Shown here piece after piece: positions 18,036 through 26,948 of a stretch of DNA of 64,000 bases (its first letter is position 1; each line of letters starts with the position of its first letter). The notes beneath the pieces are model-generated. The model made no database searches, had not been told where the DNA came from, and saw nothing but the letters and a program-made list of their open reading frames with translations. The DNA is from Planctomycetaceae bacterium (lineage in GTDB: Bacteria; Planctomycetota; UBA1135; GCA-002686595), in assembly GCA_011525785.1 (NCBI GenBank), contig WYBT01000004.1:62001-126000 (forward strand), given 5' to 3'. A program made the translations under genes and the position numbers.

Positions 18036-18252
18036 GGGGCCAGCTGCTCGACGCGGCTGGCCTCGTTCATTTCAAGCGCCCGGTCTCGCGCACTCGCTCG
18101 CGTGTGAGGCCGCGCGCTTGCGCAGTGCACGGGCCGCGACTGCGCCGTAAGACGCAGATTTCGGGGTCGGCTCGCTGCGTACGTTGGCAACGCAGCGCTC
18201 GCGGCTGAGCTCTCCTGCTCGCAGCGATCACCAGCGCCGGCGGAGGTTCGAC

Positions 18253-19716
18253 GTGCCCGATCCCAAGACCGTCACCGAATACACCATCAAGACCATCGAC
18301 GCCGTCGGGCTGGGCACGGGCGTCACGTTCGCCGTGCTCGGCGCTGCGGGGGTCGGCGCGGCGCTGAGTCCCGCGGCTCTGGCCTTCCTCTCGCTCGGCG
18401 TCGTCGATCGGTTGCTCGGCGTTGCTGTCGGGCTGGTGCAGTCGCGCCAGCGTTGGGGCGCGGAGATCAACGCCGGACTGCTCTCGCGGCTGGGCGCGAC
18501 GGCCAAGGAGAAGCTCCACCAGCGCAAACTCGAGACGCTCAAGAACGCGGCCGGAGACAGCCTGCGCGCGAAGGCCGCCTATGTCGGCGCGGTGACGAGC
18601 GATCTTCAGCGACTGCGCGAAGAGCACGCCGCGTTCACCCAACGCGCGGACGAGATCCTCGCGCACATCCAGCGCCTCGACAGCGACACCAAGCAGCACT
18701 TCGCCGAGGTCAAAGCCGGTTTCGAACGGCTGCAGCGCGAGTCGCGCGTCCATCCGCTCTCGCAGGAAGCCGCGCGGCAGTTGCGTCAGGCGAGCGAGAA
18801 CTACAACGCGCGGGCGAAGACGCTGGTCGAAGAGCGTGCGAAGCTCTTGCTCGCCGCGGGCGCCGATCTCGACGAGCGCGGCATGCGCACGATCAACGAA
18901 GCGGCTGCTGCGATCGAGCGGCTCGAACAGGACCTCGCCGGCGTCGAGCGGCTCGACTGGAGCGGAGCGTTCGGTGACAGCGGGCAGATCGGACTCGCGC
19001 ACCGCGCGGCGCGCGCCGCTGCGGGCCACGGCGAAGACGCTATCACGCTCGCCTCGATCGGGCTCGATGTGGCCGAGATGGCCGCGGCCTTCGACGCGCA
19101 GTCGGTCGCGACGATCGTGCAGGACACGCTGACCCTCGCCGGGATGATCCGCAACGCGCTCAACGGCGTGCGCAAGTGGAAGACCGATGCCAAGACGCTC
19201 GGAGACGTCATTCAACGCCTGCTCACGGACGCCAAGCTGAACTGGAACAAGTCACTCACCGACCCGCGCGAGAAGGCGCGCTACCTCGAGGCCGCCAAGC
19301 GCAAGCTCGAGGAGCTGCAGCGCGAGGCGCGGAAGCTGCGCGAGCGCCAAGCGGCCGAAGAGCGCGTCGTGCAGGACGGCTTCCAGCAGGCCAATGCGAA
19401 GTACGCGAGCCTCGCGGAGCGCCACGCGGCGGCCAAACGCAAGTACGACGAGGCGCAGCGGAAGTTCGACGCCGCCGCGGGCAAGTACAAGAACGTGCGC
19501 GGCATTCCGCGCGAGCTGGCGGCGCTGTTCGAGGGCGAGCAGAAGGCGCGCGAGGCCTTCGAGCGACTCGAGCGCGAATTGGAGCAGCTCACGGCCGCCG
19601 TTCTCGAGTTCAAACGCGAAGGCGCCGACGTGCTCAACATCGGCCACGAGCAAGGCATCAACAAGCTCGGGACTGAGATCGAGACGCTCGAGCGCGAGAT
19701 GGCGCGCCGGCGCTGA
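18253..19716 (+). CDS. Coiled-coil protein with N-terminal hydrophobic segment, unknown function
   Basis: This 487-aa protein matches no family I recognise. The GTG at 18253 was chosen because GGAGG lies 6 bases upstream. Residues about 16-63 are hydrophobic and glycine/alanine-rich (VTFAVLGAAGVGAAL), perhaps one or two membrane-inserted helices. The rest is charged and helical, with long heptad-like stretches at about 85-200 and 335-480 rich in E, K, R, Q and A. The arrangement suggests a membrane-tethered coiled-coil scaffold or toxin-like helical protein. A 217-base leader separates it from the upstream terminator, and it converges with the next gene. Confidence 0.75.
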   Translation: MPDPKTVTEYTIKTIDAVGLGTGVTFAVLGAAGVGAALSPAALAFLSLGVVDRLLGVAVGLVQSRQRWGAEINAGLLSRLGATAKEKLHQRKLETLKNAAGDSLRAKAAYVGAVTSDLQRLREEHAAFTQRADEILAHIQRLDSDTKQHFAEVKAGFERLQRESRVHPLSQEAARQLRQASENYNARAKTLVEERAKLLLAAGADLDERGMRTINEAAAAIERLEQDLAGVERLDWSGAFGDSGQIGLAHRAARAAAGHGEDAITLASIGLDVAEMAAAFDAQSVATIVQDTLTLAGMIRNALNGVRKWKTDAKTLGDVIQRLLTDAKLNWNKSLTDPREKARYLEAAKRKLEELQREARKLRERQAAEERVVQDGFQQANAKYASLAERHAAAKRKYDEAQRKFDAAAGKYKNVRGIPRELAALFEGEQKAREAFERLERELEQLTAAVLEFKREGADVLNIGHEQGINKLGTEIETLEREMARRR

Positions 19717-19789
19717 GCGCGGCGCTCGACGGGCGCCGATCGCGGCGCATCGCGGCGCCGCGGGCGGTCGCGACGGGCAGTCGCGATCT

Positions 19790-21394
19790 CTACCGACGTT
19801 CCAGGTCCCCTGGCGCCGCCTTGTGCACAGTCACGTGCTGCTCGCCGGCGCGGCACGTCGACGGTTCGAGCCGAACTCCCGGCATGCCCCAACCCGTGAT
19901 CTCGTAGTCTCCGGCGGGCATCCACCGGAACTCGAACTTGAAGCCGTTTTCCGCCGTGCAGCGCTGCTCGACATGCCCCGCGAACGCGCTCGAGCTGGCG
20001 CGGACCCAGAACACCTGATCCAACGGCGCCACGTCGACGACGGTCCCGGCGATGGAGTTCGTTCCGAGCACTCGCAACTCAACTTGCGCCACCTCGCCGG
20101 CAGCGCGGAGTTGAACGAGCTGCGCAGGCACGAGGCCCGGCGGGTATCGACCGGGGAGCAGTCCGCAGAAGTAGCTTCCAACCGGCGTCTGTTCGAACAG
20201 GCACCGGCCGCGCTCATCCGCTGTCGACTGCGCAACCACGCTCTCGTCCGCGGAAAGAAATCGCTGTTTGGCGCTCTCCGCGTCGGCCCGCACGAGGCAG
20301 AAGCGGGCCTTCGCCAGGGCCGAGAACTCCTCGGAGAACAACCGACACTCGATCACACCCGCTGCCGGCTGGGCCCACTCGACGACCCGAGTTTCACCGG
20401 GACCGAGGGCGCCAACTTCGATCCAACTGGCGGCGCCGAAGATCACGAGCAGGACTCGCAGGTGCACGGATGCGGGCAAGCCCTCCACGAGCGCGACTCC
20501 GGACTCGTCGGTGATCCCAAACCACTCGTGGTCACCCAGTCCCCCGACCAGCCGATGGGTGTTGAGCACGGGATCGCGCACGAACGTCATCACCCCTCCG
20601 AACCGTCCCGTCTCCAGCGCCAAGTCGGCGCCGAAGCGTCCCGTCACGACCTGCTTGGTCGCGGGCGTGAGTTCGCCGCGCTCCAGGCCTTCGCTGGGAA
20701 GCCCGAGCAACTCGGCGCCGCTCGCCACGACCCGGACGTCGACCAGCGGGAGCGGACGCCCGTAGTGGTCGTCCACGTGCAGCTCCAGCGCGGCCCCGGA
20801 CTTCAAAGCTACGGTGAGGGCCGAAGCTGGGACCGAATGCCCCTCGGCGAGTTGGACAAGGCCCGTCGAGTAGCCAGGCGCAACCACCTTCACGATCAGA
20901 CGGTTCAGCTGTGGGAGTCGGTGGCCTGCGGACTCAACGGCGTCCGCCAAGCGAATCAGATCGATGCAGATCCATCCCTCGGCGTCGGAACTCCACTCAT
21001 GTCGGAGCTGCGCGGATTCCGCGAGGCGGGCGGACGCGTCTTGAATCGGAGTTCCGCTGGTCGCGCTGACGACTCGCAGCCAGAGCTGCTTGGGTGCGGC
21101 GAGCGGCGCCGGCGCGTCCATTGTCGACACCTCGGTGATCACAGCAGCTGTGCGAGCGCCAGAGTCTGGCGCGGGCGAGGGGAGGGTCGGAGTCACAGCG
21201 CCGGTCTCGAGCGTTGCGCCGCGTGCCGGAGCTGAAGCGAGGTCAAGGCCGCGTCGGGGGGGGCTCCACCAGAGGAGTCCACAGATCAGCGCCGAGAGCG
21301 TTCCGAGCAAGAGGACCACCTCGCGGCGGCTGCGCGCCGCACGTCGAGGCGCGTTGGCGCGCCGGCGAAGAGACTCGAAGCAAGGCTTTTTCAT
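19790..21394 (-). CDS. Membrane-anchored carboxypeptidase-regulatory-like protein
   Basis: This 534-aa protein has a basic N-terminus (RRRANAPRRAARSRR), one transmembrane helix at about 25-43 (VVLLLGTLSALICGLLWW), a Ser/Pro/Ala-rich linker and an extracytoplasmic beta-rich region. Repeated segments such as LWLRVVSATSGTPIQDA, SGVALVEGLPASVHLRVL and RWMPAGDYEITGWG resemble CarboxypepD_reg-like or prealbumin-like folds, which are common in planctomycete surface proteins. The ATG at 21392-21394 begins MKKP; an in-frame ATG at 21439 would add 15 residues. No enzyme motif is visible. A structural or surface role is inference. Confidence 0.75.
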   Translation of the reverse strand: MKKPCFESLRRRANAPRRAARSRREVVLLLGTLSALICGLLWWSPPRRGLDLASAPARGATLETGAVTPTLPSPAPDSGARTAAVITEVSTMDAPAPLAAPKQLWLRVVSATSGTPIQDASARLAESAQLRHEWSSDAEGWICIDLIRLADAVESAGHRLPQLNRLIVKVVAPGYSTGLVQLAEGHSVPASALTVALKSGAALELHVDDHYGRPLPLVDVRVVASGAELLGLPSEGLERGELTPATKQVVTGRFGADLALETGRFGGVMTFVRDPVLNTHRLVGGLGDHEWFGITDESGVALVEGLPASVHLRVLLVIFGAASWIEVGALGPGETRVVEWAQPAAGVIECRLFSEEFSALAKARFCLVRADAESAKQRFLSADESVVAQSTADERGRCLFEQTPVGSYFCGLLPGRYPPGLVPAQLVQLRAAGEVAQVELRVLGTNSIAGTVVDVAPLDQVFWVRASSSAFAGHVEQRCTAENGFKFEFRWMPAGDYEITGWGMPGVRLEPSTCRAGEQHVTVHKAAPGDLERR

Positions 21395-21713
21395 CGCGAA
21401 CGTGGTTCTCAGGGCCTCGCCACGAAGTTGGCTCAGCATGCTGCGCACAGCGCTGCGGCCCGAAGCCGTCGCGATGGCTGCTGTGCGGCGGCAGGGCTGA
21501 TGCGGCAGGCGAAACTCGACTGCAAGACCGGCGACCGCCACGAATCTTAGCGCTCGATCCGCCTAGCGCGGTTCGTGTGCCGTGCGGACTGGAGGACACG
21601 TCAGCGAGCTATCCCGGGTCGGTCGGTCGAGCGCCTCGCGACGACGTCGGCCCCCATCCACTCGACGGCGGATTCTGGACGGAGACTCCGGCGGCCCGGA
21701 GTCGGCGCTGTGC
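21395..21713. other. 319-base intergenic region
   Basis: No supported gene lies between the membrane-anchored protein and the aroA stop. On the minus strand a TAAGAT at 21549-21544 could be a -10 element for the membrane-protein gene. An alternative in-frame ATG for that gene lies at 21439. I see no strong hairpin or repeat. Confidence 0.3.
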
Positions 21714-23060
21714 TCAACCCCGGAGCGCCGCGCGCAGGCCGAGCGCTTCCAAGTCACGCCAGAAGCTCGGCCAGGACTTGGCCACGCACGCTGGTTGCTC
21801 GACGAAGACTCCAGCGCGCAGGAGGCCGAGCAGCGCGAAGGCGAACGCCATGCGGTGGTCGCCGTGCGGATCGAGGCGCAGCTCGACGGTCGGCAGCGCT
21901 CGCGACGGCGCGTCGACGGTCAGGCTCGTCTCGTCGCGAGTTGCGCTCCATCCAGCGCGTGCGAGCGCGTCGGTGAGCACTTCCAGCCGGCGACTTTCCT
22001 TGCGATCGAGCGTCTCGAGGCCGCGCAGCACCGAGCGCGTGTGACCGCGCGGGGCCGCGAGCGCGGCGCCGGCCGCGACAGCCGCGAGCACGGGAGCGAG
22101 GTCCGGCGCGCCGCTCAAGTCGAGCTCGGCGCCGTGCTGTGGGAACCCGCTCGCGCAAAGTCCGCGCTGGTTGAAGAGCGCGCGGCAGCCGAAGGCTCGC
22201 AGGTGGCTCGCGATCTCGACATCGCCTTGCAAACTCTCGCGCGTCACGCCGTTGGCGAGCACTTCGCCGCCGGACAAGCAGGCCGCCGCGAGCGCCACGG
22301 AGGCGAGCGAGGCGTCTGGCTCGATCAGGAGCGGCCCTTCGAGCGCTCGCAGCGGTCCGCGGATGCGCCAGCGCTCCAAGCCTGCGTCCTCGACGCGCGT
22401 CAGCCGCGCGCCGAAGCGCTCGAGCAGCGCGCGCGTCATGTCGAAGTACGGACGGCTGGGCAACTCGCCGACGATCACCAGTTCGTTCTCGTCGGGGTAA
22501 CTCGCGAGCGCGATCGCCAGCGCGCTCGCTTCCTGGCTCGAGACGGGTTCGCGCAGCTCCAGCGTGCTCGCCGGTCCGATCGGGACCAGGCGCAGCGGCC
22601 ACTCGCGCCGTTCGAAGCGCACGCCGCTGCGCTCCAGCGCGTCCACCAGCGGCGAGGTGCCGCGCCGCTCGAGGCTGCCGCGCGCGACGAGCTCGACCTG
22701 CGTGACGGGCTCCGCGCACAGCGCCAGCGCTGCGAGCGCGAAACGCGCCAGCGTGCCGCTCTCCCCCACTTCCACGCGGTCCGCGCGCCAGCCGCCGCGC
22801 CACGACGGCGGCCGGCCGGTCACGGTGAGGCTCGCCGGCGTCGGCGCGTGGTGCTCCACGCCCACGGCCGCAAGCAGCGCGCGCGCCGCCGCGACGTCCT
22901 CGCCGCGCGGCAGGTTGGCGATGCGCGTGGTCCCCTGCGCGAGCGCGGCCATCACGAGCGCGCGCTGCGCCAGCGATTTCGAGCCTGGCGCGAGCAACTC
23001 GCCGCGCACGACGCTCAGCGGTTCGATCGCCCGTCCGCGCTCCGCATCGTCTGCCGCCAC
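21714..23060 (-). CDS. aroA: 3-phosphoshikimate 1-carboxyvinyltransferase (EPSP synthase)
   Basis: This 448-aa EPSP synthase transfers the enolpyruvyl group of PEP to shikimate-3-phosphate. Family motifs are LLAPGSKSLAQRAL near the N-terminus, GESGTLARF (the canonical GNAGTAxR loop with E and S substitutions), SSQEASALA, RPYFDMTRALLERFG, EPDASLAS and DPHGDHRMA. The GTG at 23058-23060 is preferred over an ATG at 23138. It keeps normal family length, avoids overlap with purC, and has TACAAT 7 bases upstream, as at other leaderless-looking genes here. The shortened PEP-loop motif suggests a divergent class, but identity is secure. Confidence 0.93.
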   Translation of the reverse strand: MAADDAERGRAIEPLSVVRGELLAPGSKSLAQRALVMAALAQGTTRIANLPRGEDVAAARALLAAVGVEHHAPTPASLTVTGRPPSWRGGWRADRVEVGESGTLARFALAALALCAEPVTQVELVARGSLERRGTSPLVDALERSGVRFERREWPLRLVPIGPASTLELREPVSSQEASALAIALASYPDENELVIVGELPSRPYFDMTRALLERFGARLTRVEDAGLERWRIRGPLRALEGPLLIEPDASLASVALAAACLSGGEVLANGVTRESLQGDVEIASHLRAFGCRALFNQRGLCASGFPQHGAELDLSGAPDLAPVLAAVAAGAALAAPRGHTRSVLRGLETLDRKESRRLEVLTDALARAGWSATRDETSLTVDAPSRALPTVELRLDPHGDHRMAFAFALLGLLRAGVFVEQPACVAKSWPSFWRDLEALGLRAALRG

Positions 23061-23067
23061 CGGCGCG

Positions 23068-23073
23068 ATTGTA
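23068..23073 (-). promoter_or_regulatory. -10-like element for aroA, 7 bases from the GTG start
   Basis: The minus strand reads TACAAT, a one-mismatch -10 hexamer, then 7 bases and the GTG start of aroA. No Shine-Dalgarno is present. It supports the chosen start and predicts a leaderless message. Confidence 0.5.
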
Positions 23074-23128
23074 GCTGTGTGCACAGCGCCGCATACTCGC
23101 GAGCAACCTCCTCCAGCGCCTCCACTCC

Positions 23129-24058
23129 ATGCCTGCATCCACTCCCTACCGCGGCCGCGAAGCCTCGATCTGCGGCCTGCCTTTGCTCGCTTCGGGCAAG
23201 GTGCGCGACGTCTACGAAGTCGACGCGCAACGCCTGCTGTTCGTCACCAGCGACCGCATCTCGGCCTTCGACGTCGTGATGGGCGAACTCGCGCCGTTCA
23301 AAGGCGCGGTGCTGACGGCGATCGCCGCGCACTGGTTCGAGCGCACGCGCGACATCGTCCCCAACCACCTGCTCAGCACCTCGGTCGAGGACGTGCCGGG
23401 GCTCGACGCGAGCTGGCGCGAGCGCCTGCGCGGTCGCGTGATGCTGGTGCGGCGCGCCAAGCCGACCACAGTCGAGTGGGTCGTGCGCGGCTACCTCGCA
23501 GGCTCGGGCTGGAAGGAGTACCAGCGCAGCCGCTCGGTGTGCGGCGTGCCGTTGCCGGCGGGCTTGCAGCTCGCTTCGCGCTTGCCCGAGCCGATTCTCA
23601 CGCCCACCACCAAGGACACGGCGCACGATCTTCCGCTCACCGCCGAGCAGGCCGCCGAGCGCGTCGGTCGCGAACTCTTCGAAAGCGCGCGGCGCGCGTG
23701 CTTCGAGCTTTTCGCGCGCGCCAGCGCCGATCTCGCAGCGCGCGGCGTGATTTTGGCCGACACCAAGTTCGAGTTCGGAGTGGCCGACGGCCGCATGCTG
23801 CTGATCGACGAGGCGCTCACGCCCGATTCGTCGCGGCTGTGGCCCGCCGCGCAGTGGCGCGCCGGTTCGAACCCGCCGAGCCTCGACAAGCAGGGCCTGC
23901 GCGACTGGCTCGAAGCGCAGCCCTGGGACAAGAACCCGCCCGCGCCGAGTTTGCCGGCCTCGGTCGTCGGCGACTTGCAGCGACGCTACCTCGAGGTGTG
24001 TGAACTGCTCACCGGCCGCCTGCCCGAAGGCGTGTCGCGCGCGGAGGTGCTCGCGTGA
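23129..24058 (+). CDS. purC: Phosphoribosylaminoimidazole-succinocarboxamide synthase (SAICAR synthetase)
   Basis: This 309-aa ATP-grasp-like enzyme of purine synthesis condenses CAIR with aspartate. It shows SGKVRDVYEVD near residue 22, FVTSDRISAFDVVMGE, RGYLAGSGWKEY, TPTTKDTAHD and a LADTKFEFG nucleotide/metal segment, then LIDEALTPDSSR, all diagnostic. The length matches the longer, eukaryote-like PurC class rather than the ~240-aa E. coli type. It diverges from aroA with 68 bases between starts. Its stop overlaps the mtnA GTG (GTGA), coupling the two. Confidence 0.95.
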   Translation: MPASTPYRGREASICGLPLLASGKVRDVYEVDAQRLLFVTSDRISAFDVVMGELAPFKGAVLTAIAAHWFERTRDIVPNHLLSTSVEDVPGLDASWRERLRGRVMLVRRAKPTTVEWVVRGYLAGSGWKEYQRSRSVCGVPLPAGLQLASRLPEPILTPTTKDTAHDLPLTAEQAAERVGRELFESARRACFELFARASADLAARGVILADTKFEFGVADGRMLLIDEALTPDSSRLWPAAQWRAGSNPPSLDKQGLRDWLEAQPWDKNPPAPSLPASVVGDLQRRYLEVCELLTGRLPEGVSRAEVLA

Positions 24059-25113
24059 GCGTCGAAACCCTGCGCTGGATCGGCGGTCGACCCGGACACG
24101 TGCGAATGATCGATCAGACGCGCCTGCCGCTCGAGCGCGTGATGGTGGACATCGCGACCGTCGACGCGATGCACGACGCCATCAAGCGCCTAGTGGTCCG
24201 CGGCGCGCCCGCGATCGGCGTGGCAGCGGCCTTTGGCGTGCTGCTCGACGTGCAGCACCGCGACGAGCGCGACCGCGAGGACGTGCTCGGGCGCGTGCGC
24301 GAGAGCGCGGCGCGCCTGGCGAGCGCGCGGCCGACGGCAGTGAACCTGTTCTGGGCGCTCGAACGCATGGTGGCGCGCGCGACGCGCGATCACGCGAGCG
24401 GCGCGGGCATCCTCGACGGACTGTTCGAAGAGGCGCGCGCGATCTTCGAAGCCGATCGCGAGATCTGCCGGCGCATCGGCGTCGAGGGCGCGCAACTCCT
24501 GCGCGACGGCGCCACGGTGCTCACGCACTGCAATGCGGGCGCGCTCGCCACGGCGGACTACGGCACGGCGCTCGCGCCGATCTACGTCGCCAAGGACCAA
24601 GGCAAGCGCATCGCGGTCTTCGCCGACGAAACGCGGCCCTTGCTGCAGGGCGCACGACTCACGGCATGGGAGCTGCGCGAGGCGGGCATCGACGTCACGC
24701 TCATCACCGACAACATGGCCGGCCGCGTGATGTTCGAGGGCCGCATCGACGCCGTGTTCGTGGGCGCGGACCGCATCGCGCGCAACGGCGATGTGGCCAA
24801 CAAGATCGGCACGTACTCGGTCGCGGTGCTCGCGCGCGAGCACGGGATTCCGTTCTACGTGTGCGCGCCGCTCTCGACCTTCGACGCCAAGATCGAGCAC
24901 GGCGATCAGATCCCGATCGAGGAGCGCGGCGAGGAGGAAGTCACCTGCGGCCTGGGCCGGCGCACGGCGCCCGAGGGCGTGCGCGTCTACAACCCCGCCT
25001 TCGACGTGACGCCCGCGCGGCTTGTGACGGCCATTGTCACCGAGGCGGGCCTGATCGAGCGACCGACGCGGGCGCGCGTCGACGCGGTCTTGCGGCGCGG
25101 CGGCGTGCTCTGA
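24055..25113 (+). CDS. mtnA: S-methyl-5-thioribose-1-phosphate isomerase
   Basis: This 352-aa enzyme of methionine salvage converts methylthioribose-1-phosphate to methylthioribulose-1-phosphate. The N-terminal VRGAPAIGVAAAFGV, the catalytic-cysteine motif THCNAGALATADYGTA and the catalytic-aspartate segment VGADRIARNGDVANKIGTYS are intact. So is the TFDAKIEHGDQIPIEER segment, which separates MtnA from eIF2B-like regulatory subunits. The start is GTG, overlapping the purC stop by 4 bases. No other mtn gene is in the window, so it may serve general salvage with purine synthesis. Confidence 0.95.
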   Translation: MSVETLRWIGGRPGHVRMIDQTRLPLERVMVDIATVDAMHDAIKRLVVRGAPAIGVAAAFGVLLDVQHRDERDREDVLGRVRESAARLASARPTAVNLFWALERMVARATRDHASGAGILDGLFEEARAIFEADREICRRIGVEGAQLLRDGATVLTHCNAGALATADYGTALAPIYVAKDQGKRIAVFADETRPLLQGARLTAWELREAGIDVTLITDNMAGRVMFEGRIDAVFVGADRIARNGDVANKIGTYSVAVLAREHGIPFYVCAPLSTFDAKIEHGDQIPIEERGEEEVTCGLGRRTAPEGVRVYNPAFDVTPARLVTAIVTEAGLIERPTRARVDAVLRRGGVL

Positions 25114-25315
25114 GCTACGACCTCGTTGATCCTTCGCGCTTCGCAGAGGTTCCAAGAGGCGGTAGCGACCCAGCCAAGCTCTCAGCGCGGCCGAGTGCCG
25201 CGGCGCGCGCTTTCGCTCCAGCGCGGCGCCGGCGGCGACCGATGCTGGGCCTCTGTGCGCCGTCAGGATCGGGCAAGCCTGCCCTCCGCGCGGCGCCGCC
25301 CCAGCGACGCACACC

Positions 25316-25531
25316 ATGAGAGTCTCCCGCAAATCCCGCGCGAAGCACGTTCCGGTCGACGACGAGGAAGAGAAGTCCGCCGCCGACGAAGCGCAGTCGG
25401 CTGAAGTGCTCGAGTTCGTCACTGCGCTCGATGAATACAAGCGCAAGCACCAGCGCAAGTTCCCCAGTTGGAGCGAGGTCCTGGGCGTGCTGCGCTCGCT
25501 GGGCTGGAGCAGGGACCGCCCCGCCGCCTGA
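25316..25531 (+). CDS. Small conserved-looking protein, unknown function
   Basis: This 71-aa acidic-then-basic protein starts at an ATG 202 bases after mtnA. Residues 1-30 are charged and low-complexity (VDDEEEKSAADEAQS). The second half, FVTALDEYKRKHQRKFPSWSEVLGVLRSLGW, is a compact predicted helix pair with conserved-looking aromatic and proline positions. From memory it resembles short proteins widespread in planctomycetes with an FPSWSEVL core, but I cannot verify this. The coding-like G+C third positions support a real gene. Function unknown. Confidence 0.7.
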   Translation: MRVSRKSRAKHVPVDDEEEKSAADEAQSAEVLEFVTALDEYKRKHQRKFPSWSEVLGVLRSLGWSRDRPAA

Positions 25532-25551
25532 GCGGCAGCGGGGACGCGCGC

Positions 25552-26820
25552 TCAAACGTAGATCGGGAAGGCGCGCGCCAGCTCGCCCACTTCGCCGCGC
25601 ACGCGCGCTGCGACGCTCGCGTCGGTCGGGTTGGCGAGCACGTCCGCGATCCAACCGCCCAGCGTGCGCATGTGTTCTTCGCGCAGGCCGCGCGTCGTGA
25701 TCGCCGCGGTTCCCAAGCGGACGCCAGAGGCCTTCGTCGGCGGGTTCTGGTCGTAGGGAATCAGGTTCTTGTTGCAGGTCAGATCGACCGCGTGCAGCAG
25801 GTTCTCGGCGTCCTTGCCGGTGAGCTTCATCGGCGTGACGTCGACCAGCATCAGGTGGTTGTCGGTTCCGCCCGAGACGATGCGCAGGCCGCGCCCGGCG
25901 AGCGTCTGCGCGAGCACCTTGGCGTTGGCGACGACGGCGCGCGCGTAGTGCGCGAACGAGGGGTCGAGCGCCTCGCGCAGCGCCACCGCCTTGGCGGCGA
26001 TCACGTGCATGAACGGACCGCCCTGTCCGCCGGGGAACACGGCTGAGTTGAGCGCCTTGGCGTGCGCCTCGTCGTTGCACACGATCATCCCGCCGCGCGG
26101 ACCGCGCAGCGTCTTGTGCGTGGTCATCGTCACCACATCGGCGTGCGGCACGGGGCTGGGGTGCTCGCCGCCCGCGACCAGACCGGCGATGTGCGCCTGA
26201 TCCACCAGCAACTTCGCGCCGACCTCGCGCGCGATCTGGCCGAAGGCCGCGAAGTCGATGATGCGCGAGTACGCGGACGCGCCCGCCATGATCAGCGCCG
26301 GGCGCAGCGCCAGGGCCTGCTCGCGCACCTTGTCCATGTCGAGCCGCTCGCTGCCGCGCTCCACGCCGTAGCTGTGGAACTCGTAGAACACGCCCGAGAA
26401 GTTCTTGGGATGGCCGTGCGAGAGGTGGCCGCCGTGGTCGAGCGACATGGCCAGCACGCGCGCGCGCGGCGGGACGAGCGCCATCAGCGCCGCGATGTTG
26501 GCCTGCGTGCCGCTGTGCGCCTGCACGTTGGCATGTGCGGCTTTGAACAGCTGCTTCGCGCGATCCCGCGCAATGTCCTCGACCACGTCGACGTGCTCGC
26601 AGCCGCCGTAGTAGCGCTTGCCGGGGTAGCCCTCGGCGTACTTGTTGGTCAGCACCGTCCCCATGGCCGCGATCACCTCGCGCGAGGTGTGGTTTTCCGA
26701 CGCGATCAGCTCGAGCTGGGCCTCCTGGCGCGCGCTCTCGGCCTCCACAGCGGCCCACAGGGCCTGGTCGCGGTGCTCGGTCGATCGGTGGGCGGCGTGC
26801 GTGGCGGCGGCGGGGTTCAT
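25552..26820 (-). CDS. glyA: Serine hydroxymethyltransferase
   Basis: This 422-aa PLP enzyme converts serine and tetrahydrofolate to glycine and 5,10-methylene-THF. It shows ELIASENHTS (37-45), the NKYAEGYPGKRYYGG block (59-73), LVDQAHIAGL (205-214) with D207, the PLP lysine K236 in TTHKTLRGPRGG, and FPGGQGGP. The GlyA length is slightly short but complete. A TTGATC/GACAAT promoter-like pair ends 6 bases before the ATG, so a leaderless mRNA is likely. No glycine riboswitch is seen. Confidence 0.96.
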   Translation of the reverse strand: MNPAAATHAAHRSTEHRDQALWAAVEAESARQEAQLELIASENHTSREVIAAMGTVLTNKYAEGYPGKRYYGGCEHVDVVEDIARDRAKQLFKAAHANVQAHSGTQANIAALMALVPPRARVLAMSLDHGGHLSHGHPKNFSGVFYEFHSYGVERGSERLDMDKVREQALALRPALIMAGASAYSRIIDFAAFGQIAREVGAKLLVDQAHIAGLVAGGEHPSPVPHADVVTMTTHKTLRGPRGGMIVCNDEAHAKALNSAVFPGGQGGPFMHVIAAKAVALREALDPSFAHYARAVVANAKVLAQTLAGRGLRIVSGGTDNHLMLVDVTPMKLTGKDAENLLHAVDLTCNKNLIPYDQNPPTKASGVRLGTAAITTRGLREEHMRTLGGWIADVLANPTDASVAARVRGEVGELARAFPIYV

Positions 26821-26826
26821 GCCCCC

Positions 26827-26854
26827 ATTGTCGCCGCGGCGCGCGAGGGATCAA
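26827..26854 (-). promoter_or_regulatory. Promoter-like -35/-10 pair for glyA
   Basis: On the minus strand TTGATC (26854-26849) and GACAAT (26832-26827) are separated by 16 bases. The -10 ends 6 bases before the glyA ATG. This is the best sigma-70-like pair seen next to a leaderless-looking gene in the window. Confidence 0.6.
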
Positions 26855-26948
26855 TCGACCGGCGCGCGCGGAATGGACGGCGATCCGCGGTACGTTCATT
26901 GCCCAGCGCGAGTACGACCCCGGCCCGCCCGAACGAATCGACGCCTCG

